A stretch of DNA of 46,656 nucleotides from an uncultured Dysgonomonas sp. (GTDB lineage: Bacteria; Bacteroidota; Bacteroidia; Bacteroidales; Dysgonomonadaceae): the NCBI GenBank assembly GCA_900556485.1, contig USOX01000021.1, positions 1 to 46,656 of the forward strand, given 5' to 3'. The notes under the pieces are model-generated. The model ran no database searches. It saw only the letters and a list, made by a program, of their open reading frames with translations, and was not told the origin of the DNA. Below, piece by piece: positions 26,909 through 37,700 of the stretch (position 1 is its first letter; each line of letters starts with the position of its first letter). A program made the position numbers and the translations under genes.

Positions 26909-28120
26909 TTAAAGTCCCAATATCATTAATTTTACCCAATTGATATGATACCATGTATTTGAACCCGGTATGGTAACAGTCCAGCCAAGAGTTATTATTT
27001 GGGTATCATCTAGTTCGAAATAGATTTTATGGTTCCCTGAAGCGCTTCCATCCTGACTTATTTCGTGAGCCAGAGTATTGCCTTCAGCATTTTCTATATC
27101 CGGTAAAGCATTACCCAGTGCAACACTAAACATGGAAGTAGCATTTCCTCCAAAACCATCACTATAATATTCAAGGGAATATTTTCCTGCCGAAAGGGTA
27201 ATCGTCTGATAGATTTTACCATTTGTGAAACCGGACCCACCCCAGTCCTGAGATTCCAGATGGATTACTCCGTTCGCATCGGTAGACCAACCACCTAGAG
27301 TATTGCCGTTCTGATTAAGAATATTCGATGTATATTGCCAATCTTTTAGCAGCCCCCATTTGCCATCTCCATTGTCGGCACGCAAGAACGGATCGCCCGG
27401 ATTCAAAATGCATTGGCGTGTAATATTCTCAAGGGCAACAGCTTCCTCAACAACAGCTTTAAATGTATCTATGGCTGTTTCATCCGGCAAATAGTAAGCT
27501 TGTAACTTAATAAGACTCATACTTTTGTAGTTTTCGAGGACAGTACTTTCGTCAGAAGTTAGAGCCTTAACTGTACGGAATTGTCCGTCAGTATCTTCAT
27601 AATCAATCTTCACAAATGGGGAAGATTCATCCCCATTGTACCATTCGATAATGGCATCATTACCTTCCTTTTCAAGATTCTTAATTGGTCTATTATAAAG
27701 CCCGGATTTATATTCCGCACCATAAGAAATGCCTGTTTTAGTAACAATAATAGAGGGAATACCTTTATCATCAAATGAAATCACTTCAAAATTGTACCGG
27801 CCCTCCGGTAAAGGAATCGGCTGGAATAAAGTGTCCACTCCACTTGTTCTATTAATATCGAGAATTAGCGAATCCTTACGGTTACTCCAGAAAAGCTTCA
27901 CCTGTTTTATCTTAGGATCGGAAGTAAGCAAACCTGTAAACACCACACGTCCGTCACCTGAATGAAAATTCACTGAGTCAACAATACCTGTATAAGTAGG
28001 TACACCATCCTCCAGATATTTCAGATAATCATCCATATCTGAACATGACGTCAATTTGCAACACAAAAAGATTATATATCCTAACAAGAGGAATTTGATT
28101 GTATTTTTCATTGTAATCAT
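26909..28120 (-). CDS. DUF4998/DUF5013-type surface lipoprotein
   Basis: A 403-residue lipoprotein with candidate anchor Cys26 in KLTSC; Met4 at 28111 is an alternative start. The N-terminal part (about 35-230) resembles DUF4998, two Ig/fibronectin-like repeats seen in SusE-position proteins. The C-terminal part (about 245-400) resembles the galactose-binding-like DUF5013 jelly roll, with WQYTSNILNQNGNTLGGWS and a GKIYQTITLSAGKYSLEYY strand pair. Its place after susD suggests a surface glycan-binding protein that hands the substrate to SusC/SusD. The gap to the previous gene is only 3 nt. The domain names come from recognition without a search. Confidence 0.72.
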   Translation of the reverse strand: MITMKNTIKFLLLGYIIFLCCKLTSCSDMDDYLKYLEDGVPTYTGIVDSVNFHSGDGRVVFTGLLTSDPKIKQVKLFWSNRKDSLILDINRTSGVDTLFQPIPLPEGRYNFEVISFDDKGIPSIIVTKTGISYGAEYKSGLYNRPIKNLEKEGNDAIIEWYNGDESSPFVKIDYEDTDGQFRTVKALTSDESTVLENYKSMSLIKLQAYYLPDETAIDTFKAVVEEAVALENITRQCILNPGDPFLRADNGDGKWGLLKDWQYTSNILNQNGNTLGGWSTDANGVIHLESQDWGGSGFTNGKIYQTITLSAGKYSLEYYSDGFGGNATSMFSVALGNALPDIENAEGNTLAHEISQDGSASGNHKIYFELDDTQIITLGWTVTIPGSNTWYHINWVKLMILGL

Positions 28121-28123
28121 TTT

Positions 28124-29317
28124 TTAATTATCATCACCCCATACTGTGATTTCACTAATACACATATTTGTATTACCCGACCAGTTTTTAGTACAAACGA
28201 TACGCAAGTATCTTACTTTAGGCATTTCGATAGGAATATCAGCATCGTCTCCGTTACGCCCCGCAGCACGGTCATCCTCAGTTATATTACCAACAGATAG
28301 TCCTGATGGTTTCACATTTTCGATAGAAACCAGTTTTGTCCATGAATCAAAACTACCCGACGGATCAGGATCCAAAGAACCCCATATTTCATAAAAACGA
28401 GGAGAAACATCATTAAACCAGTGCTTATCATCTGGTATAGTTTTTAAATTTATACGGCTCAACTTAGCTTCTACTCCCAAATCGAATGAAATATGCTTTG
28501 GCGTAGTACCTGCATCGTTTCCGGTATGAGCTGCTTTGTCATTTACAATATCATTCCACATATATTCCAATGAACCATCCCAATGAGTTGCATCAGCATC
28601 ATTAGGGAAAACAATAGGACGAAATAATGATTTATTTAGTTTCACTTCATAGATTGGAGTAAGATTCTGATATAGTGTATCAGAAAGATTATCCCATTTG
28701 TCGCGTACAACAATACCAAAAAGACGAGGTTCAGCTGTATAACCTCTTATTGCAAACTTAGCACTGTCGCGTGCTGTATAAAAAGTCTCTGCAACCATTT
28801 TTACCCCATCTACATCTGTAGTAATCACAATAAAAGACAAATCAGCTTTTGTTTCATTTTTAAAGGTGAAACTCATTCCTCCAAAATCAGGTTGTATTTC
28901 CAAAGATTTAGCTGTAAGTTGCACTTGTGGCTCTAATGGGTTTATTCTTACTGCAAGAGGTGCAGATTTATTCTCACTGCGGTCAACAGCATATAAATTG
29001 ACAATGTATTCGTCTGTATCACCAAAGCCCTCTATCTTAATCTGGTTTGTATAATACGAAGCTCTGAAATCGAAAACTTTACCATACTTATTTTTATATT
29101 CTGCTATAATATACAGTAAATCATCATCAGATGGCAGGCTATACGTTATCAAGGCTGCGCCCGGCATATTTTCCACTGCTACATTAAATACCTGTCCTGG
29201 GGCTTTATTATCTTTATCTATTGGCGAATTCTTGTCATCTTGACAACTATGTAGCGAAAACAAGATAATCATCGCCCCTAAAAATATTATAAATAAATTA
29301 TGCTTTTTCATAATCAT
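28124..29317 (-). CDS. DUF4959/DUF5126/DUF5000-type surface lipoprotein
   Basis: A 397-residue lipoprotein with candidate anchor Cys25 in SLHSC; Met3 at 29311 is an alternative start. An N-terminal fibronectin III-like domain (DKNSPIDKDNKAPGQVFNVA onward, about 40-130) matches the DUF4959 type. It is followed by a DUF5126-like middle (about 130-225). The C-terminal discoidin-like DUF5000 domain (about 240-397) contains KHISFDLGVEAKLSRINLKT and ends with KVRYLRIVCTKNWSGN. This layout is typical of the SusE-like position right after susD, and implies surface glycan binding. Its gaps to susD (15 nt) and to the next lipoprotein (3 nt) put it in the same operon. Confidence 0.78.
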   Translation of the reverse strand: MIMKKHNLFIIFLGAMIILFSLHSCQDDKNSPIDKDNKAPGQVFNVAVENMPGAALITYSLPSDDDLLYIIAEYKNKYGKVFDFRASYYTNQIKIEGFGDTDEYIVNLYAVDRSENKSAPLAVRINPLEPQVQLTAKSLEIQPDFGGMSFTFKNETKADLSFIVITTDVDGVKMVAETFYTARDSAKFAIRGYTAEPRLFGIVVRDKWDNLSDTLYQNLTPIYEVKLNKSLFRPIVFPNDADATHWDGSLEYMWNDIVNDKAAHTGNDAGTTPKHISFDLGVEAKLSRINLKTIPDDKHWFNDVSPRFYEIWGSLDPDPSGSFDSWTKLVSIENVKPSGLSVGNITEDDRAAGRNGDDADIPIEMPKVRYLRIVCTKNWSGNTNMCISEITVWGDDN

Positions 29318-29332
29318 TCTGTTTATGGTTCT

Positions 29333-31234
29333 TTACCAGCCTGGATTTTGTATTAGACTCTTATTGTAATAAAGCGATTCCTCTCGTAATGGCCACAAAT
29401 AGTCGCGTGGAGCTACAAATTCTTGATCGAATAACACCTTTGGACGATAATATGCTTCAGGAACTTCCTGATCAATATCCCAGCCATGTATTTTCTGATT
29501 TAAAACAGTAGCTGCTGTTTTCCATCTTCTCAAATCCCAAAAACGTTGTCCTTCGAAAACAAGCTCAATAGTTCGCTCTTGCTGGATTATTTCTCGAAGC
29601 CCAACCTTTGTTTTATATTTATCCGGTTTTGTTGAGTATTTTGTCCACGAGTCTCCCACTCCTTCGAGCCCAGCCCTTTCACGTACCAGATCAATCCAAT
29701 CCAGTGCATCGCCACTCTGATCATTTTCGTTTAAGGCCTCAGCATAAAGCAAGTACAGGTCAGCCAAACGTAATTCAGGCCAAGGAAACCATTCCGTAGT
29801 TGAACTATTACTTGATAATACAAATTTCCAACTGATCAGTTTTTTAGGCCAATAGCCTGTTACTGAATAATTATAGGCCCCTAGTTTTGCCTGAGGTTGT
29901 CCCACTCGCGCTTTTACAGTAAAGGTGTTTTCATCAGAGCCGCTACGGCTGTTTTGCATATACCACACAGAACCGTCGAAAGCGAGGTTTGCATAATAAC
30001 GGTTTTCACGATGATAATTCAATTTCGCTGTTGCATATCCTTCTGCGAGATTAAAGCGTTCTGCTACTCCGGCAATCTGACTGGTATACCTGTCTGAATA
30101 ATCCCATGTTTTATCCTCATTTAAAGGTACACCTTTATCAGTATAGAAATTATTGGCTATTTCAATTGTAGGATTCACACGTTCTTGTGCTGCCCACATA
30201 TTTCCAAGATTCTCAGGGTCGATGCGTGCCATACATACTGATTGCAAACCGTTTACTGCTCTGCCAGACAGTCCCCATATCAATTCGTTATTCCATTTTT
30301 CTCCTATACTGTTTCTTATACTCATCTGAATTTTTGTTGTATCCGACAAGCGATCATTAGTTTTGAATGTATATAGCTGTATATTATTCTGTTTGCATGA
30401 CTCTATTGCATCATAACAAGCCTCAGCTGCTTTTGTCCATTTGTTTTGGTCATACTCAGTATTGAATAAATAGACACCATCTTTATCCTTAAATTCAGCA
30501 TAATCAGGATTACCATTAAATAATGGACTAGCTGCTGTAACTAATAGTTTGGCTTTCAGCGTAAGGGCAATTGGTTTGGTTATTCGTCCCAATTCCTCCG
30601 TTTTGTTTGTAACCTCTTGTGGCAAATATTCACATGCATCATCTAACAGATCCGCAATATAATTCACAACTTCATCTACAGGACTTCGTTTTTTCTGCAT
30701 TTCCAAAGGAGGTGCATCTATCTCAATATTCTCATCTACAATGACAATAGGACCATACATCCTGAACAAAAGAAAATGATAATATGCTTTCAAAAACTTT
30801 ACCTCTCCTATCCACCGTTGCCTCATTGTAGATGTCAAATCAGGTACTTTATTAGTATCTTCTACATTTTCCAAAAATATATTACAATCTCGTAATGCTT
30901 TGTACAATTCTTTACCTCCTCTTTTTCCTTCCCAGTAGTTCATATACGGGTCGTTCGTGTTCTGTTGCCCTCTGGCAATCATCCATGGATCAAAATCGCT
31001 TCCGGGATAGTAAGCCCATAATTCATCTGCTCCCATAAGACCTACATTCCCTGTATGTTCATGATGAGCCGGAATATACGAATAACATGTCAACAGATAT
31101 TTTTCTGCTTCATTTTTGTTTGCAAATGCGTTTTCTATTGTTGCTATTTTATCGGGAACAATATCCAGATAATCGCTGCATGATAAAAAGCCACCGATGA
31201 GTAAAATAGACAACAGTATTTTTTTTGTAGTCAT
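29333..31234 (-). CDS. susD: SusD/RagB family nutrient-binding lipoprotein (PUL1)
   Basis: A 633-residue outer-membrane lipoprotein that caps the SusC channel and binds glycan. The lipoprotein signal MTTKKILLSILLIGGFLSC anchors at Cys19, followed by the classic SDYLDIVPDK start. TPR-like helices include RWIGEVKFLKAYYHFLLFRM. The C-terminal RagB/SusD domain has RLADLYLLYAEALNEN, QQERTIELVFEGQRFWDLRRW and the terminal LIQNPGW. It directly follows susC (11-nt gap). Such partners are specific to one SusC; its ligand is presumably the branched glycan degraded by the enzymes downstream. The symbol is used in the generic family sense. Confidence 0.95.
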   Translation of the reverse strand: MTTKKILLSILLIGGFLSCSDYLDIVPDKIATIENAFANKNEAEKYLLTCYSYIPAHHEHTGNVGLMGADELWAYYPGSDFDPWMIARGQQNTNDPYMNYWEGKRGGKELYKALRDCNIFLENVEDTNKVPDLTSTMRQRWIGEVKFLKAYYHFLLFRMYGPIVIVDENIEIDAPPLEMQKKRSPVDEVVNYIADLLDDACEYLPQEVTNKTEELGRITKPIALTLKAKLLVTAASPLFNGNPDYAEFKDKDGVYLFNTEYDQNKWTKAAEACYDAIESCKQNNIQLYTFKTNDRLSDTTKIQMSIRNSIGEKWNNELIWGLSGRAVNGLQSVCMARIDPENLGNMWAAQERVNPTIEIANNFYTDKGVPLNEDKTWDYSDRYTSQIAGVAERFNLAEGYATAKLNYHRENRYYANLAFDGSVWYMQNSRSGSDENTFTVKARVGQPQAKLGAYNYSVTGYWPKKLISWKFVLSSNSSTTEWFPWPELRLADLYLLYAEALNENDQSGDALDWIDLVRERAGLEGVGDSWTKYSTKPDKYKTKVGLREIIQQERTIELVFEGQRFWDLRRWKTAATVLNQKIHGWDIDQEVPEAYYRPKVLFDQEFVAPRDYLWPLREESLYYNKSLIQNPGW

Positions 31235-31245
31235 AATATCGATTG

Positions 31246-34200
31246 TTAAAAGTGAACTTGTATACCTAGATTTATAACCCGCTGGATAGGATAGCCTAAG
31301 CCGTTTCCGCCCATTTCAATATCCCAAAGGTCGAACCCACTGAACAATAACAGGTTTGTACCTGATGCATAAGCCCTGACAGAGCCTACATGAAGTTTCT
31401 TTAATAAGTGTTCAGGAAATGTGTAACCAACTTCAACACTCTTTAGTCTGAGAAATGCTCCATTTCTCATGAACCATGTATTCCGTGGATCAGTATTATT
31501 ACGTACCAGGTTCGGGCTCAATCGAGGCCATAAAGCGTAAATATCACGATTGCTTTCTGACCAGTGATTGTCTGCATAGGCTTTGATAAGTGGAACATCG
31601 CGATGATAAGGATGGTCGTCATCTGGACTTTTGTGATCGAAAGGACTTGTATCCTGAGCATTTATCCAAAATGACGAACGAGCCGAACCTTGAAAAAACA
31701 TAGAAAAATCCACTCTATCATTTCCTGCCGAAAATCCGAATCCATATACTATCTCTGGTACAGTAGGATAACCAATAGGTACCATGTCAGCATCTGTAAT
31801 AACTCCATCCCCGTTCATATCCACGTATTTAATATCTCCCGGACCATATTCGCTCCATGTTTGTTTAGGAGAATTAGCTACATCATATTCGTCGATGAAT
31901 AAGCGCTCTGCAATCAAACCATACTGCTGGTTGAGCGATTGACCAATATGAGACCTGTATTTTTCATTATATTCAGGTTCTTCGTATTTCAGGAATTCAC
32001 TATGTGCATAAGTGAAATTACCTCTGGCTTGAATCCAATAATTTTTAGACAGCATTTTCTTATAGTCTAAAGACATATCTACCCCTTTAGCTTTAGCTTC
32101 GCCTACGTTTGCCCTTACAGTTGCCGACAACCCCATTGATGGGGCAACCGATCTGTCCATCAAAATATTTGTTCGTTTTTCAGTAAAGTAATCTATTTGA
32201 AACTCGAAGTCATTGAACAAGCCTAGCTCGAGACCAAAATTTGATTTATATGATTTCTCCCAACCTATATCTCGGTTTTCATATCGCTTTATAGAAATCC
32301 CATCTTTCCCATATTGGAAGTTTTCACCAAAATAATAAGACTTGCCACTATCATTCATATTTACATTTGATAAGTAGAAGAAACGATCGTCTTCACTACC
32401 AATAGCATCGTTACCAACAAGCCCATATGTAGCTTTGAGTTTCAATTTAGATAATATAGGGCTTATCGGTTTCCAAAACTTCTCATTAGAAACAGACCAA
32501 CCAGCTCCAACTGCTGGAAAAAAACCATAGCGATTTGTTTTGTAGAAACGTTCGGAGCCGTTATATCCGAAGTTAAATTCAGCCATATACCTGTTATCGT
32601 AGGCATATGTAAAACGTCCAGAAAGTCCTTGATTCCTATATGGTAATGATTTTTGCAAATCACCCTTATTAGCTTCCAGTTTCTCACGGCGTTGGAATAC
32701 AAGCAAGCCTCCTATATCATGTTTTTCTTCAAACCTCCTGTTATATGACATTGCTGCCTCTATGTAAACAGATGATGATATATCTTTAGAATTTTCGTTA
32801 TAATCAAGATATTCTGTCGGATTATCTTTTTCATTAATCTGAGCTATTGTATACGAGTCTGTTTGTTTATCATACGAACCTACTGCATAATAATAAGGAT
32901 TATATTTGCGACTAATGCTATAATATGAATAACGGGAGGTATTGAACATAGCTCTTATATCAAGGCCCTGTGTAATAAAACGTAAATCCTGTTTTAGTTC
33001 AATCGTAGCATCCATCTGAGACCTTGAATAGTCTGTATATCCTTTTACCATTTCTGCATAAGGGTTTGTATAATCTGCACTTGTCCCGGCTCCATCTACT
33101 CCGCGTGTCGCATTCCCGAACAGGATGTGATTAGCTTGAGGCTGCTGCGATGACGGATAATATGCAGGAAACAACACAGGATTTGTCCCCATTATTTTTT
33201 TATACATTGCTTCTCCTCCGTCTATAGGCCCCGTATAGTCATCAAACGTTCCACTTAACCGCACTATAGCTTGTGTAGTCTTGGTTAGATCCAGATTTAT
33301 ATTTGATCTCAACTGATAAGTCTCAAGATCTATATTATTGTTGAAGTTGTTACGTTTATCCATTTTCAGGTTTCCGTTGTCCTTATTATAGGAAGCAGCA
33401 ACATAATAACGTCCGATACCTCCACCACCACTCATATTGACATTTACTCGAGGGTTGTAAGCAGTGTTTTTCATCAACATCTTGCGCCAATCATTAGCAG
33501 GATAAACATAAGGATTAAGACCTTGTTTTGTTCTTTCTATTTTTTCATACGAATAAGGCAATGCCTCCTGAGGATTTCTAGTCTTTGTTGCCTCATTTGC
33601 CATTTGCATAAATGTGATAGGATCAGCCAATTTTATATTACTGGTATTGGAAGACCATGAGTTTTCGAAACGCACAGAAATTTTCAGAGGTCCTTCTTTT
33701 CCTTCTTTTGTCGTTATCTGTATAACTCCGTTCGCACCACGTGCGCCGTAAAGAGCAGTAGCTGTAGCATCTTTTAATATAGAAAATGCTTGGATATCGT
33801 CTGGTTGCAGGCGTGCCAGATCTGTCGACGTAGACTCTATACCATCTATCAGTATAAGAGGATCTTTTTTATATCCGAAGGTAGTAACACCTCGTATGAA
33901 AAAATCAGCATTATCTTTGCCTGGTTCTCCACTACGTTGATAGGCGATTATCCCCGATAGACGTCCAGCCAGAGCAGTAGTGAGGTTACTTGATGGCACT
34001 TTCAATTCTCCGGGGTTAATAGTAGAAATAGAACTGATCATACTCTCTTTTTTCTGTGTACCAAAGGCCACGACAACTACATCGTCCATCTTCACTGCAT
34101 CCTCCTTCATTACAATATTGATGGATGTTTGATGTTTTACTTCCACTTCAGCTGTCTCCATACCAATGAAAGTGTATACCAATACAGCTTCAACTGGTAC

Positions 34201-34458
34201 ATCTTTCAGGGTATACTCTCCGTTAGATGATGTCATTGTTGCATTTGTGGTTCCTTTTACCAAAACTGTAACACCTGCCAGAGGCAGATCAGTTTCATCC
34301 TTTACAATACCACTTACACCTATCCGCTGTTGCTGGTCTTCGCTTGTTTCATTAATCCCATTGACAGCAAATAAATGAAATGGGAATAACATCAAAAGTG
34401 AAATAAGAATACAGGTCTTAAATGAAGACTTAAATCTTATACATTGTGTTTTTCTCAT
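31246..34458 (-). CDS. susC: SusC/RagA TonB-linked outer-membrane transporter (PUL1)
   Basis: A 1070-residue transporter importing oligosaccharides across the outer membrane with TonB energy. The signal peptide is about residues 1-32, then a CarboxypepD_reg-like domain (about 46-130, GVSGIVKDETDLPLAGVTVL). The plug (about 138-255) has the SusC signatures SGIIAYQRSGEPGKDNADFF, DPLILIDGIES, SILKDATATALYGARGANGV. The beta-barrel ends in RVINLGIQVHF. It is the first gene of the operon, 288 nt from the divergent HTCS gene. Expression is expected to depend on that regulator. The symbol is used in the generic family sense. Confidence 0.95.
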   Translation of the reverse strand: MRKTQCIRFKSSFKTCILISLLMLFPFHLFAVNGINETSEDQQQRIGVSGIVKDETDLPLAGVTVLVKGTTNATMTSSNGEYTLKDVPVEAVLVYTFIGMETAEVEVKHQTSINIVMKEDAVKMDDVVVVAFGTQKKESMISSISTINPGELKVPSSNLTTALAGRLSGIIAYQRSGEPGKDNADFFIRGVTTFGYKKDPLILIDGIESTSTDLARLQPDDIQAFSILKDATATALYGARGANGVIQITTKEGKEGPLKISVRFENSWSSNTSNIKLADPITFMQMANEATKTRNPQEALPYSYEKIERTKQGLNPYVYPANDWRKMLMKNTAYNPRVNVNMSGGGGIGRYYVAASYNKDNGNLKMDKRNNFNNNIDLETYQLRSNINLDLTKTTQAIVRLSGTFDDYTGPIDGGEAMYKKIMGTNPVLFPAYYPSSQQPQANHILFGNATRGVDGAGTSADYTNPYAEMVKGYTDYSRSQMDATIELKQDLRFITQGLDIRAMFNTSRYSYYSISRKYNPYYYAVGSYDKQTDSYTIAQINEKDNPTEYLDYNENSKDISSSVYIEAAMSYNRRFEEKHDIGGLLVFQRREKLEANKGDLQKSLPYRNQGLSGRFTYAYDNRYMAEFNFGYNGSERFYKTNRYGFFPAVGAGWSVSNEKFWKPISPILSKLKLKATYGLVGNDAIGSEDDRFFYLSNVNMNDSGKSYYFGENFQYGKDGISIKRYENRDIGWEKSYKSNFGLELGLFNDFEFQIDYFTEKRTNILMDRSVAPSMGLSATVRANVGEAKAKGVDMSLDYKKMLSKNYWIQARGNFTYAHSEFLKYEEPEYNEKYRSHIGQSLNQQYGLIAERLFIDEYDVANSPKQTWSEYGPGDIKYVDMNGDGVITDADMVPIGYPTVPEIVYGFGFSAGNDRVDFSMFFQGSARSSFWINAQDTSPFDHKSPDDDHPYHRDVPLIKAYADNHWSESNRDIYALWPRLSPNLVRNNTDPRNTWFMRNGAFLRLKSVEVGYTFPEHLLKKLHVGSVRAYASGTNLLLFSGFDLWDIEMGGNGLGYPIQRVINLGIQVHF

Positions 34459-34576
34459 AAGATTAGATATTATTATTGAATTAATTATGTATAAATTATA
34501 AGGTAGTATTATGTGAGCATTTTAATCTGATTTCATAAATATTATTTTAAGGTTCAACAAAAAAAGAACTGTCAAT

Positions 34577-34584
34577 CAAAAGTA
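34577..34584 (-). promoter_or_regulatory. Candidate -7 element of the PUL1 susC promoter
   Basis: Plus-strand CAAAAGTA reads TACTTTTG on the minus strand, a full match to TAnnTTTG. It leaves a leader of about 110 nt before the susC start at 34458. No good -33 element lies at the normal spacing, as expected for a promoter that needs an activator. Confidence 0.4.
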
Positions 34585-34619
34585 CCATTTCGGAAATCTA
34601 TAATCTCTATACATATTTC

Positions 34620-34690
34620 TCAAAAAATAGAAGAAATGTTTTATTTATATCGAAGGAGGCTTAGTAAAAGACATTTCTTCTATTTTTTGA
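34620..34690. repeat. Long inverted repeat in the HTCS/susC intergenic region
   Basis: Arms 34620-34639 and 34671-34690 are perfect 20-bp reverse complements. With one mismatch the pairing extends to 23 positions (34642/34668), leaving a 25-nt spacer. The arm core is CAAAAAATAGAAGAAATG and its complement. It lies midway between the candidate -7 elements of the divergent susC and HTCS genes, so it is a candidate operator or regulatory structure. A terminator is unlikely here, because transcription leaves the region on both sides and the T-run is within the stem. Confidence 0.85.
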
Positions 34691-34714
34691 ATCATATGTC
34701 AATATTCAATTCTT

Positions 34715-34722
34715 TATATTTG
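34715..34722 (+). promoter_or_regulatory. Candidate -7 element of the HTCS gene
   Basis: TATATTTG is a full match to TAnnTTTG, 23 nt before the start codon at 34746. The nearest TTTG (34686-34689, inside the inverted repeat) is 25 nt upstream, a few bases more than the usual spacing. Confidence 0.45.
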
Positions 34723-34745
34723 CAACATATATAAATCATCATACT

Positions 34746-37700
34746 ATGAAAAGATTGATTTGTTTCTATTTTTTCCTTTCCTCTTTCCTGCCTCATCTGT
34801 TTGGCTACGATTTTTATTTTACTCAAATAGATGGCAGACTGGGACTATCTCATAATAATGTAAAAGCAATAATACAAGATAGCTATGGATTTATGTGGTT
34901 TGGAACCCGCAACCGTCTGAACAGATATGATGGCATATCTCTAAAGCAATTCGACTGTTATGATCCGTATTTGAAAAAACGTAATAATAATGTGAGTGCA
35001 CTTTTTGAAGATGTAAATAAAATATTATGGGTGGGGACTGATAAAGGAATATTTCTGTTCGATCCTATCAAGGAAACTTTTACTTTCTTTGAACATAAGA
35101 CAGAAACAGGAATTGGTATTACAGATTGGATTGCAGATATACAGTGCGATCCGGATAATAATATATGGATAGTGTCTCCCAATGAAGGTGTATTCAAATA
35201 CATAAAAGCAGAGAATAGATTATTACATTATTCTGTTGTCGAAAACCTGAAACCCAGTGTTAGTACCCCACAATGCATAACGATTGAGAAGAATGGAAAA
35301 GTATGGATTGGGTCAAACGGTTCAGGTATATATCTTTATAATAAACAAAGCGAAGATTTTACTCAATATTTAGGAGACAGTGATGGAAACAATTACCTGT
35401 CTGGAAAAAATATTTATACTATTTCACATGATAACGACTATATCATAATTGGTATCCATGAAAGTAAGCTTATAAAACTGGATAAACGTCGTAATTTAAT
35501 TGTAGATATGAATATAAGAGATATCGATTATAAAATTATAAGAGATGTGCATGTATTCAACGATAGTGAAATATGGGTAGCTACAGAAGCCGGGATTTTT
35601 GTCATTGATCAGAAGCAAAACATTACTCATCATATAACAGAAGATACAAGTAATCCATATGCCTTATCTGATGTACTCACCGAAAATATTTATCAAGATA
35701 AAGAAGGCGGCATTTGGATTGGTTGCAAATTCGGAGGTATAAATTATCTTCCGAACAGAATCAATAAATTCGAAAAGTATTTTCCAACTAGAGAAAATAC
35801 AACCATATCATCTAAGCATATAAGGGAAATAAGAGAAGATAAGAAAGGAAATATCTGGATTGGAACAGAGGATGCTGGTGTAATGCTCTTTGATCCCATA
35901 AAAAAGAAATTCAAGACCCAAAATAATCTTTCGTACAAGAAGTCATTGGCTATATATCCACGAAAGGAAGAAGTCTGGATAGGATATTTTAAAAATGGAC
36001 TAGATAAGGTTAATACTAACAATAATGTCACTATTCATTATTCCGCCGAAGACTTAGGGCTAGATGAAGAAAGCGTCTGTGCAATATGTGAGGATCGTTA
36101 TGGAAAAATCTGGGTGGGAAATACCTGGGGGGTCTTTATTGCAGAAAAAAGCAATAAAAAGTTCAAGCGTATGGACATCTTCGGCTTAAGTTACATATTT
36201 GATATAATAGAGGACTCTGATGGTTACATATGGGTAGCTACCATGGGGAATGGTGTATTCCAGTACAACCAAAAGACTAATGAAATATTTCACTTCACAC
36301 ACGATGGATTAGGTACTTTGAGTTCCAATTCTGTTAGTAGTATTACAGAAGATCATCTGGGGCGTATCTGGTTTGCGACTGACAGAGGCGGAATATGTGT
36401 ATATAATAAAGAAAAAAAAGAATTTAACTCCTATTCTATAAAGGAAGGATTACCAGATGATATTGCTTACAAAATAGTAGAAGATAAAAGCCATAATCTA
36501 TGGTTCGGTACGAATCAAGGTTTAGTACGTTTCGAACCTGATACCAAAGCTGTAAGAATATTTACAAAAAATGATGGATTGTTATCAGACCAGTTTAATT
36601 ATAAATCAGCCTTGTTTAGCAATGACAATAAGCTATATTTCGGATGTGTTGACGGTCTGGTTGTTTTCGATCCTGAAGAATTTAAAGAAGATAAATATGC
36701 ACCACCTGTATACATCACTAAATTTTATATATCGAATGAAGAGATTACTCCTTCAAGTCCAAACTCTCCTTTAGAAAACAGTATAATGCATACTTCGAAA
36801 ATATTGCTTTCACACAACCAATCAAATATAGGTTTCAATTTTGTGGCACTCAATTACAAAGCATCACGTTCTAATCTGTATGCTTATAAAATGGAAAATA
36901 TAGATGATAGTTGGATATACACGCGAAATAATCATTCTGCATCGTATGCCAAATTACCTCCGGGTAAATATAGATTTAAAGTAAAAGCATCTAATAACGA
37001 TGGAATTTGGAGTGATGATATACAAATAGTAGATATAGAAATACTGCCTCCATGGTGGGCTTCCATTTTTGCCATAGTCGTATATATCTTTCTCTTTTTG
37101 ATTATATCTTATTTTACGCTGCGCTATTCTCTAAGAAAGTATAAGAAGAGAAATCAGGAAAAACAAAAATTGTTTGAAATAGAAAAAGAGAAAGAGTTGT
37201 ACGAAACTAAGGTTAATTTCTTTACTGAGATTGCACATGAAATACGCACACCGGTCACACTTATAAACGGACCATTAGAAACGATAATGCAAACAGAAAT
37301 AGCTGATAAGAAAGTCAGGTACAACCTTGAAATAATAGAAAATAATACTAAACATCTGTTGAACCTTATCAATCAGCTACTAGACTTTAGAAAAGTAGAC
37401 AGTGATAAATTTTTGTTACATTGCAAAAGAATAGATTTAGACAAATTTGTAAATGAAATAAAAAAAAGATATGAAGGGCAATGGGTTATCGGGAATAAAG
37501 AGTTCAATATGATATACAACCCTGCCGAAAACCATATTGTAGCAGATAAAGAGGCCATGATAAAAATTTTTGATAATATGCTCTCAAATGCTATAAAGTA
37601 TTCTCATAAGCGAATAGAGATGGAAATCTCTTTAGACAACACATATTTTATCGTCAGGGTATCAAATGATGGAGAACTTATAAAAGAAGAATTTAAGGAT

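Noticed and set aside
34654..34660. AGGAGG-like sequence in the spacer of the long inverted repeat
   Set aside because: Resembles a Shine-Dalgarno site but no start codon with a sensible frame follows; the HTCS start is over 80 nt away.
34620..34690. Invertible promoter (phase variation) as the main reading of the inverted repeat
   Set aside because: The 25-nt spacer is too short to carry a promoter and no recombinase gene is in the window; kept only as a minor alternative in the finding.
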